A stretch of DNA of 64,000 nucleotides from Dasania marina DSM 21967. Lineage in GTDB: Bacteria > Pseudomonadota > Gammaproteobacteria > Pseudomonadales > Dasaniaceae. Position numbers and translations under genes: made by a program. Below, in pieces: positions 25,101 to 31,454 of the stretch. Position 1 is the stretch's first letter; every line of letters starts with the position of its first letter. The DNA lies in assembly GCF_000373485.1 (NCBI RefSeq), contig NZ_KB891575.1, positions 603,084 through 667,083 on the forward strand, read 5' to 3'. The notes beneath the pieces were generated by a model. The model worked only from the letters and a program-made list of their open reading frames with translations, was not told the DNA's origin and ran no database searches.

Positions 25101-26621
25101 TTACTCATCGTACCCTCGAATATCCTCATGAGACGGAACGAATAATGGCATTACAATGCCATCCTTTTCTGACGCAAGCCTCTTTTCTCGAATAAGTACC
25201 ATTTGAACAAAGTAAAGAACTGAGCTTCTAGCTAACTTTAATGTATATAGCGATTCCCTTAAGAACATTTCATAGTCAAAATGCTCTAAACACCCAGAGG
25301 GACTTGTTGGTACCGCTCCAAAATCATGAAGTATAGTAAAACGATGAGTAGATGAGTTTCGAGACGTCTGCTTATTAGACAGAAAACCCATTTTATTTGA
25401 TAGATCTTTAGAAACCTCGGTCAATGCTAATAGTGCAGCATTGCCATTTTCTACTTCTTGGAAAATTTCTGGCTTAACTTCTTCTTCTTTTTCGACTTTG
25501 CCTTTTTTTGGTTTTTTGAACCACGCCTGTTTGAACGAAGTTCCCTTTGCTCCACTAATTCCCAGATAGGATAGTGTAGCTACTGCTACCTTATCCAAAA
25601 TATCTAATGCACTACGCTGCGCCAAAGCTAAAGCCGACTCATTCACTCCATAACACGCATAATTTAAAGTGTCGTTATAGTTTCCCGTTTCATTAAACAA
25701 TCGATTAGTAGCATTAAAAAATAACTGTCTAGCAAGGATATAATCAGATTTGATAATGTTAATCATGGCGAATATTTCAGGAACTGAACTATTACCACTT
25801 ACATCAACGCCTACAGAAGAGATATTAACATTATCCCAGTATTTCGATGCGTGCTCATGGGAATGAATAGTCGGAGACAAAGTTAGATTATTTGAAACGA
25901 CAAAACTCTCATATTCTTCGCATTCATTAGCAGGCTTCTTTCTTTCTCCAGTACGAATGTCTTTAATCTCATCTACAATGCCTTTTACACCATAACCACC
26001 AGCGTAAGAAAATATGGTTTCTAAATTTTCCTTTGCATGGGTTGCTAAATATTCAATCTCTTGTACTAGTAATTCATAGTCACCTAACTCTTGATGTGAT
26101 GCATGCTTGAGCATTTTTAAAGCACCTGAGCTGGCGACTCCATTCAGAGGGTTCTCAGTCAGAGCTAGTGTGTAATAATCATATGCCTCTACCCAACGAT
26201 AAGATGACCATAAAAGGTTTCCTAAATTGGTAAAGGATTGAGACCTTATATCACTTGAAGCCTTAGAGTCATTTGCTGCCATGTAGAAGTTTTGTCTAGC
26301 TTCTAATCTAGAAGTTTCAGTGTCTTTGTACCAACTGAAATCTTTGTATGTTGTAGACAGAGCCAAAGCATGTAAGCCGTTGGCCAAGTTATATTTTAAT
26401 TCTGAGTTATCTTGGTAGTCATTAACCGCATTACGAAATATTTCTACTCCTTTTAGGACCGCATCATAACTTTTAACCATTGCTCCTGCATCTACAAGAA
26501 TTGCTGCCTTTAACAATTCAAGGTTGATATTTCCTGAAAGTTGTAAAGCTTCACTGATAGCTTTATCTGGGTCATCATCGATCAACCCCTGTAACTTTTC
26601 TGCGATGTCAGCTATTTCCAC
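25101..26621 (-). CDS. HEPN-domain protein with TPR-like region, probable RNase (LA2681-like)
   Basis: A 506-residue protein. Residues 1-200 are helical and repeat-like (NLANGLHALALSTTYKDFSW, QSFTNLGNLLWSSYRWVEAY), resembling TPR repeats. The C-terminal part, from about 280, resembles the LA2681-type HEPN family, with ILARQLFFNATNRLFNETG and SALDILDKVAVATLSYLG. R421 and H426 (RNSSTH) form the R-x4-6-H pair that is the catalytic signature of HEPN RNases, followed by RFTILHDFG. HEPN RNases are common in defence, toxin and stress systems, so an RNA-cleaving role is likely but untested. It is a single-gene cassette flanked by attC sites 1 and 2. Confidence 0.7.
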   Translation of the reverse strand: MEIADIAEKLQGLIDDDPDKAISEALQLSGNINLELLKAAILVDAGAMVKSYDAVLKGVEIFRNAVNDYQDNSELKYNLANGLHALALSTTYKDFSWYKDTETSRLEARQNFYMAANDSKASSDIRSQSFTNLGNLLWSSYRWVEAYDYYTLALTENPLNGVASSGALKMLKHASHQELGDYELLVQEIEYLATHAKENLETIFSYAGGYGVKGIVDEIKDIRTGERKKPANECEEYESFVVSNNLTLSPTIHSHEHASKYWDNVNISSVGVDVSGNSSVPEIFAMINIIKSDYILARQLFFNATNRLFNETGNYNDTLNYACYGVNESALALAQRSALDILDKVAVATLSYLGISGAKGTSFKQAWFKKPKKGKVEKEEEVKPEIFQEVENGNAALLALTEVSKDLSNKMGFLSNKQTSRNSSTHRFTILHDFGAVPTSPSGCLEHFDYEMFLRESLYTLKLARSSVLYFVQMVLIREKRLASEKDGIVMPLFVPSHEDIRGYDE

Positions 26622-26636
26622 ATAACCTCCAAGAAA

Positions 26637-26724
26637 TCTAACGCAAAGGGAATGGGCAGCGTTGTGGCGAAGCCACGCTTTTAGCTGTCCAGCCGCAGGC
26701 GTACATTGCCCGTATTGTTATAGG
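26637..26724 (-). other. attC integron recombination site 2
   Basis: Plus-strand ends TCTAACGCAAAGGGAATGGG and CCCGTATTGTTATAGG are inverted and pair over about 10 bp, with an inner GTGGCGAAGCCAC stem. It is an 88-bp site between the HEPN and GNAT genes. Confidence 0.85.
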
Positions 26725-26732
26725 GCGTATTT

Positions 26733-27278
26733 TCACGCTAACCATTCTCGTTGCAACAAACCCATTACATGCTCATCGACTGGGCAGCCATCACTGTCAA
26801 TCCAACTTTCTCTCATTAACCCTTCGTTCTTAAAGTGATTACTAGTAAGCAGTTTTATTGAAGCTGTATTTCTAGAATCGGCAAACGCATTTATTCGATT
26901 AAGATCCAGTGCTTTAAACCCAAATTCAATTAATGGAGGGAGAAGCTCACTTGTTAAACCTTGTCGCCAGTAATCTGGAAGGATTTCATAAGATATTTCT
27001 GCCACCCTTTTTTCGAGTTCACAGTCAAACAGGGCACAGGTGCCAATTACTCGCTTAGTTTCCTTAAGTTCTACACACCAACCAAATAATGACTCCTCTT
27101 CTAAGCCCTCATGTGCCCCCTCAATAAATTCTACTGCTTCTTCCTTTTCAGTCCAAAGGGTATCGCCAGTATATCGAATGACACTAGGGTTTGAGTAAAT
27201 GGCATATATGTGATCTAAATCAGATTCAGCAATCTCTCTCAAAAGTAATCGTTTTGTTTCAATTTTTGGTAATTCCAT
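26733..27278 (-). CDS. GNAT N-acetyltransferase (RimJ/RimL type)
   Basis: A 181-residue protein with the RimJ/RimL-type GNAT layout: IETKRLLLREIAESDLDHIY at the start, GTCALFDCELEKRVAEISYE (beta 2-4), YWRQGLTSELLPPLIEFGF (acetyl-CoA loop with Q/R-G-L) and INAFADSRNTASIKLLTSN (late helices). This class modifies ribosomal protein N-termini or aminoglycoside-like targets; the substrate is unknown here. A single-gene cassette between attC 2 and attC 3. Confidence 0.85.
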   Translation of the reverse strand: MELPKIETKRLLLREIAESDLDHIYAIYSNPSVIRYTGDTLWTEKEEAVEFIEGAHEGLEEESLFGWCVELKETKRVIGTCALFDCELEKRVAEISYEILPDYWRQGLTSELLPPLIEFGFKALDLNRINAFADSRNTASIKLLTSNHFKNEGLMRESWIDSDGCPVDEHVMGLLQREWLA

Positions 27279-27322
27279 TATTAAATATCCGTATATCAGT
27301 GAAATCGATTTATCTAAAAGCC

Positions 27323-27394
27323 CTATAACGCCGCTCTCTGGGGTAATTTTGGAGCGCAGCGTAAAAATTGTCCGACAGCAGCGCTTTGTTATAT
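27323..27394 (-). other. attC integron recombination site 3
   Basis: TATAACGCCGCTCTCTGGGG at one end and GCAGCGCTTTGTTATAT at the other are inverted and pair. The inner ATTTTGGAGCGCAGCG and the AAATTGTCCGACAGC region form the second stem. A typical attC, 8 bp beyond the DUF4062 gene. Confidence 0.9.
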
Positions 27395-27401
27395 CCCCAA
27401 C

Positions 27402-28715
27402 CTAAACCTCAAATTCAATACACTTGGTTTCTATCTCCTCATATTCTTCGCATATAACCCGAATATCAATCGTATGCTTCCCTGACTTCAAAGGAGCTAT
27501 CATATATTCATCATCAAATATCATTCGTCTTGTATGGAGCAAACTTTCAATTTTCACTGTGATTTTTTGCCCATCCAGCTTTGCCCACCATTTCTGATTT
27601 ATAGGGCGAAGGAGCTTCGCATTAAATGCTGGGTTTATCTTCGAGAGTTGAGCGAATGTACTTCCAATACCAAGCTGAGAGTGCAAGCGAGATAGTGCCG
27701 AATTCTGCTCCCTATAATCGGATTGTGCGCGAACTAATGGGTTGAATGGAATAGGAGATTTTGGCTCACTATGTTCTTCTTCATTTTCATATATAGAAAG
27801 TCCTTCAGAGAACTCTATATCAATGTAGACATTTTTGGCCTTCGTGGTTCCGCTGTTGAAAACCTCAATTACTAGCGGGATGGAATAGTTTTTTATTTTA
27901 AAAACCTTTTCACATTCACGATTGTATTCATCTACCTCTCCCTGGCTTGGGATGGCGTTATTGTATTTCTCTATATCGTCCTTTGAAATGTACTCTAATA
28001 AATGAGCATCTACGTCTTTAATGTCCAATGCGTTAGGAATTACTTCCTTTTTATACGAAAAAAAATTGTCATCAATAACTGGCTGCTTTATATCTATCTC
28101 TATTGCAGGGGCTTTTAACGAAATCTTTGACTCAAGCTCTACTACTCGTTCTCTTAGCGCTCTATTTTCTTTGCTCAGAGCAGACAACTCCTTTGAAAGA
28201 GCTTCGTCGGCGTTAGCACTATCTCCTCTAATCCATCCTACCCCAGGCTTCTGCATGATTTGTTTCATCAGCGAAATTGAGACACTTTTAATGAGTTGAT
28301 CCTTTGTCTCCCAAAATTGTGCCATTTTTGAGTTCGTTAACACCAACTCTCTAAACTTATTAATATCAGATAGGTCATCATCTCTTTTGTCCTTTGACAA
28401 GGAAACCGTGTCATTCATTACAAAAGCAAGAATTGGTATCTTTTTCTCTAAAGCATACTCGTATTCTTTCTGAGTAAAGCTAATACCATCTGATGTTTTC
28501 GATCCATATCTCAAGCCTAATACGAGAATGTAATAATCGCTCACTTCAATGGTTCTTCGTATTATTTCCCATTGATCTTCATCTTCAGCACTGAACATCT
28601 CCATACCGATTGGTATGTGGTACATCTCTAAAATAGCTTTAATGATGTTTTCTCTTTCATCTGCTAAATCAGAGTAAGTTGAACTCAAAAACACTTGATA
28701 CTTTGTTGACTTCAA
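27402..28715 (-). CDS. DUF4062 domain protein with C-terminal beta-rich region
   Basis: A 437-residue protein. Residues 5-90 match DUF4062, a TIR-like nucleotide-processing fold (YQVFLSSTYSDLADERENI, EMFSAEDEDQWEIIRRTIE, YYILVLGLRYGS), usually found at the N-terminus of signalling and NLR-like proteins. A coiled-coil region follows (about 175-195: ALSKENRALRERVVELE). The C-terminal half is beta-rich with no known family. Together with the HEPN cassette next door, this suggests immunity-type functions in the array, but no NLR ATPase or effector domain is visible. Flanked by attC 3 and the degenerate site at 28743. Confidence 0.75.
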   Translation of the reverse strand: MKSTKYQVFLSSTYSDLADERENIIKAILEMYHIPIGMEMFSAEDEDQWEIIRRTIEVSDYYILVLGLRYGSKTSDGISFTQKEYEYALEKKIPILAFVMNDTVSLSKDKRDDDLSDINKFRELVLTNSKMAQFWETKDQLIKSVSISLMKQIMQKPGVGWIRGDSANADEALSKELSALSKENRALRERVVELESKISLKAPAIEIDIKQPVIDDNFFSYKKEVIPNALDIKDVDAHLLEYISKDDIEKYNNAIPSQGEVDEYNRECEKVFKIKNYSIPLVIEVFNSGTTKAKNVYIDIEFSEGLSIYENEEEHSEPKSPIPFNPLVRAQSDYREQNSALSRLHSQLGIGSTFAQLSKINPAFNAKLLRPINQKWWAKLDGQKITVKIESLLHTRRMIFDDEYMIAPLKSGKHTIDIRVICEEYEEIETKCIEFEV

Positions 28716-28742
28716 GATGGCTCCTTGAATAGTTCTTGACAG

Positions 28743-28827
28743 CTATAACGAGCTTGCAGAAAAACGTTTTGACACAATCGTCCATCCACAGCTCACTTCT
28801 TATTGGTTTTATGGCTGGGTTATACGC
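28743..28827 (-). other. Degenerate attC-like site 4
   Basis: CTATAACGAGCTTGCAG and GGCTGGGTTATACGC pair at the ends (TATAAC with GTTATA), but the middle is not well paired. It lies between the DUF4062 gene and the HExxH gene, where a site is expected. Confidence 0.5.
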
Positions 28828-28862
28828 TGTGTAGAAACCACCCATATCTATTTGACATAGCG

Positions 28863-28936
28863 AAAAATGGGTCGGTGACAAATAAGAATCGTTTGGCTTT
28901 GTGATTAGTTATCATTTGTCACCGACCCCTTTAATT
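28863..28936 (+). repeat. Hairpin repeat copy E
   Basis: GGGTCGGTGACAAATAAGAA, GTTTGGCTTTGTGATTAG, ATTTGTCACCGACCCCTTTA; two internal changes against consensus. Confidence 0.9.
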
Positions 28937-28963
28937 CTTTTTAATTTGATTTTAAATGCCTTT

Positions 28964-29437
28964 TTATATTTTTTGTGCCACATAATTAGGTACATCTATT
29001 TTCTCGCCACCATCCGTAAAATGAGAATCAAAAGCGTATGCCATTTTCTCTAAAGGTGATTCATCATATCCCGAAGTTTGAATTTCAGTAATGTAACGTT
29101 CCATAAATGGTATTGCACCTAAATGCCCCCATTGTGCAACATGGACAAGTTCATGAAAATGTAAACGTAACTCTGATGCCAGCTGTGGAAGAAGATAATA
29201 AGTGTTTTTGTACGTTATTCCGTGCACTTCCATATCTATAAAGTCACCCAACCCCATTTTACGTAGCTCAGGAAAATTAGGTTTTGGAATTGTATCGATA
29301 ATCACAAAATATGATTTTTGAAGGAACTCTAAAGGATAAAATCCTTTGAATTCATCAGAAAATTTAGAGCAAGAAACCCTTTGATCTTGGTACTCAATGT
29401 TCGTCTGATCAATCCATTTTTCAATTTTATGCAACAT
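28964..29437 (-). CDS. HExxH-motif protein, possible metallopeptidase
   Basis: 157 residues from the ATG at 29437 (GGAG eight bases before it). An open frame continues upstream, but it would run through the attC half-site. The zinc-ligand motif H-E-x-x-H is clear in HFHELVHVAQWGHLG, preceded by LASELRLH, as in DUF4157-like and related small metallopeptidases. A third ligand is not certain; E149 of SPLEKMAYAFDSH is a candidate. No signal peptide is seen. It is a cassette gene with no obvious partner. Confidence 0.7.
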   Translation of the reverse strand: MLHKIEKWIDQTNIEYQDQRVSCSKFSDEFKGFYPLEFLQKSYFVIIDTIPKPNFPELRKMGLGDFIDMEVHGITYKNTYYLLPQLASELRLHFHELVHVAQWGHLGAIPFMERYITEIQTSGYDESPLEKMAYAFDSHFTDGGEKIDVPNYVAQKI

Positions 29438-29453
29438 CCGAGACTCCAATATA

Positions 29454-29500
29454 ATATAACGCCGCAATCACCGAAAATGAAAGCGAAGTGGTTTGCATGC
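29454..29500 (-). other. attC half-site 5
   Basis: TATAACGCCGCAATCACCGA is a clear left half, directly upstream of the HExxH gene. The matching GTTATA half is not found before hairpin repeat F at 29564, so the site is probably broken. Confidence 0.4.
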
Positions 29501-29563
29501 TAATATATTAACGCTTGCGCGATCAGCACACAAAACGCGTAAATTTTTTTCCGGTGCATAGCC

Positions 29564-29662
29564 TAAAGTGGTCGGTGACAAATAAGAATCGCTTAGCTTT
29601 GTAACTGGTTATCATTTGTCACCGACCCCTTTAATTTGAAATTTCAACGGTTCTGACCCTTG
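29564..29662 (+). repeat. Hairpin repeat copy F plus half-arm of the second hairpin family
   Basis: The unit 29564-29636 reads GTGGTCGGTGACAAATAAGA to ATTTGTCACCGACCCCTTTA. It is followed by AAATTTCAACGGTTCTGACC CTTGA-like sequence, matching one arm of the long element at 22094-22210, so the two families are joined here. Confidence 0.75.
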
Positions 29663-29674
29663 ATTTGCTTGACT

Positions 29675-30280
29675 CTATACCTTCAAAGCTTCCGATACTT
29701 TATTTCCAATTTCTATAGCTTCATCAAGCATGGAAAGATGCTTAGTAATTATTCTGTATTTTGACACAGCAGTATGATCATGTCCCCAAAAATCAGAGTT
29801 AGAGTACTGAATAAAGTCAGTAAATACGGAATTCATTAGCAGGTGAAACCTGACTATATCTTGAGCGTTATTGTGACCAAGAATACCAACATTAAAAGAG
29901 CTATCTCGAAATACTGGAAACCAATTATTGTTTAGTTCATTTACTGTAACTTTCGAGTCAAATATTTTAGGAAAATGGGATATGTATTGACTATCTAATT
30001 CAGTTTCTTTTTTAAGTAATGCCCAAATCCTATCTTTAGATTCCACTAATGAAGATCTTAGGTTTCCTTTTGAGCCTATAATATCTATGGCTACAGATAT
30101 CTCAACAGCTAATGAAGCCGAAAATACTTTTTTAGACAATTTTTCTCTACGTACTTCTAGTAAACGATTACCTAATAATCCAATTAAAACACCAACAAAT
30201 GCAAAACAAGCAGTAATGCCAGCTGCGAGCAAGCGCTCTCTTGATAATATTTCTAAGAACTCTTTCGAAAGCACGTCCAT
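29675..30280 (-). CDS. Membrane-anchored protein of unknown function
   Basis: A 201-residue protein. One hydrophobic segment (about 18-36, LAAGITACFAFVGVLIGLLG) near the N-terminus is followed by a charged region (NRLLEVRREKLSKKVFS) and a long soluble helical domain. It has the same architecture as the gene at 30566, N-terminal TM then helical domain, but little sequence similarity that I can see. Family unknown. Confidence 0.6.
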   Translation of the reverse strand: MDVLSKEFLEILSRERLLAAGITACFAFVGVLIGLLGNRLLEVRREKLSKKVFSASLAVEISVAIDIIGSKGNLRSSLVESKDRIWALLKKETELDSQYISHFPKIFDSKVTVNELNNNWFPVFRDSSFNVGILGHNNAQDIVRFHLLMNSVFTDFIQYSNSDFWGHDHTAVSKYRIITKHLSMLDEAIEIGNKVSEALKV

Positions 30281-30354
30281 TTATAACCCTGTATTTATCG
30301 ATGAAAGAAAGCTTTAACAGTTCATTTCTGGGAATTGTCACATATGAATATCGC

Positions 30355-30426
30355 AAAAGAGGTCGAAGAAAAATGAGAATCGTTTAGCTTTGTAATTAGT
30401 TATCATTTGTCACCGATCCCTTTAAT
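30355..30426 (+). repeat. Hairpin repeat copy G
   Basis: Diverged left arm (AAAAGAGGTCGAAGAAAAAT) with internal GAATCGTTTAGCTTTGTAAT and right arm ATTTGTCACCGATCCCTTTA. Same orientation as the other six. Confidence 0.9.
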
Positions 30427-30483
30427 TGCTTTTTTACTTAATTTAATATTTTCAAAATAGACTATGAGTACTCCTTGAGAAAT

Positions 30484-30571
30484 ACTAACGCTAAGTTAAT
30501 GGGCCGCATTGACGCGAAGCACCGTCTTTAGCGGTCCAGCTTGCTGGCGCAACTTGAACGTATTGTTATTT
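30484..30571 (-). other. attC integron recombination site 6
   Basis: ACTAACGCTAAGTTAATGGG and AACTTGAACGTATTGTTATT are inverted ends that pair. The middle GGGCCGC and GCGGTCC, and GCCAGCAAG-like sequence, give the inner stem. It overlaps the stop of the adjacent gene, as is common for cassettes. Confidence 0.75.
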
Positions 30572-31174
30572 TTTTACTCGAATAGAAGCGATAAATTCTG
30601 CATTTCTTTTGCTTCTCTCAGCTTTTATAGACTCTGTTTTTTCAATTTGTTGCTTTAAGGTGCTGCATATATCATGTTCAATTATCCCCTCTTTTGGCAG
30701 CTGAGCAAGCTTTCGTAAGTCCGAAACTAACTCCATAACCTTAATGCCAAGTAAGCCGTATTCTATTGTTCTAGCTTCGAAAACTTCTTCATAATCAGGT
30801 GGCCCTGATACATGTTCAGTTACATCCGATATCTGGCGATTAACCACTCTAATTTCATTTGGGAGGTTAAGTATTTTATACATTATATCGGAAGGAAGTG
30901 ACTGCCACACAACATCTAGTCGCTCTGGATCAAACTCAGGTGCTGCAACCTGAATGCTTTTGCAGCCGTCAGCAGTGCGCAGGCCTTGGTGCAATCCGTC
31001 ATCGAACGCAACCTCCTCGCAGACCAATGCGAAGTTTTCAAGCATGCAAGACACTTGGATTGCCAAATATTCGAGATCTTTTTTTTCACTCCTTCTTGTG
31101 AACCACCAATCTTTGGCAATGGCAATAAATGCCCCTAAAATTATCCCGCCCAAACCAAATAGTGCATTTTCCAT
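30566..31174 (-). CDS. N-terminally membrane-anchored protein of unknown function
   Basis: A 202-residue protein with one TM near the N-terminus (ALFGLGGIILGAFIAIAKDW) followed by the stop-transfer WWFTRRSEKKDLEY and a long, charged, mainly helical domain (EIRVVNRQISDVTEHVSGPP; EARTIEYGLLGIKVMELVSD). Small proteins with this plan are common in integron cassettes. The right-most cassette of the array. Function unknown. Confidence 0.65.
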   Translation of the reverse strand: MENALFGLGGIILGAFIAIAKDWWFTRRSEKKDLEYLAIQVSCMLENFALVCEEVAFDDGLHQGLRTADGCKSIQVAAPEFDPERLDVVWQSLPSDIMYKILNLPNEIRVVNRQISDVTEHVSGPPDYEEVFEARTIEYGLLGIKVMELVSDLRKLAQLPKEGIIEHDICSTLKQQIEKTESIKAERSKRNAEFIASIRVKK

Positions 31175-31433
31175 AACGTATATTCTTAGATGTTAGTTGG
31201 CTACTGATGAAACATAACCATTTATTCTTGAGAATGACCACATATAAACACAATGCTTGCACCTAGGCAAAAAGCCTATATCCGTATATTTATGCCCATA
31301 CCTATATAGTTACATCTGCCTATAAAACTTTCATTATCCTCAAACAAGAAGGCGCAGACTTCCACTTACCTATTACCACCACCCTCCTAGCTTTTATCCT
31401 TTTCTTACCACTTAAAGCTTACAACTTACCGCT

Positions 31434-31454
31434 GCTGAGCGCCCCGCGCTCAGC
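31434..31454 (-). terminator. Hairpin directly after polA
   Basis: GCTGAGCGC-CCC-GCGCTCAGC forms a 9-bp perfect stem starting at the base next to the polA stop. There is no T-run, so terminator function is uncertain. Confidence 0.4.

Noticed and set aside
29438-29467. The 10-codon N-terminal extension of the HExxH protein
   Set aside because: It would translate through the attC half-site, and the ATG at 29437 has a proper ribosome site.
19852-30426. The hairpin repeats as attC sites
   Set aside because: They have perfect inverted arms but lack the AAC...GTT R-box bases at the ends, and several lie next to separate true attC sites.
21143-31454. A search for an integron integrase or RAYT transposase
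   Set aside because: None of the reading frames in or beside the array resembles a tyrosine recombinase of the IntI type or a REP-associated tyrosine transposase.
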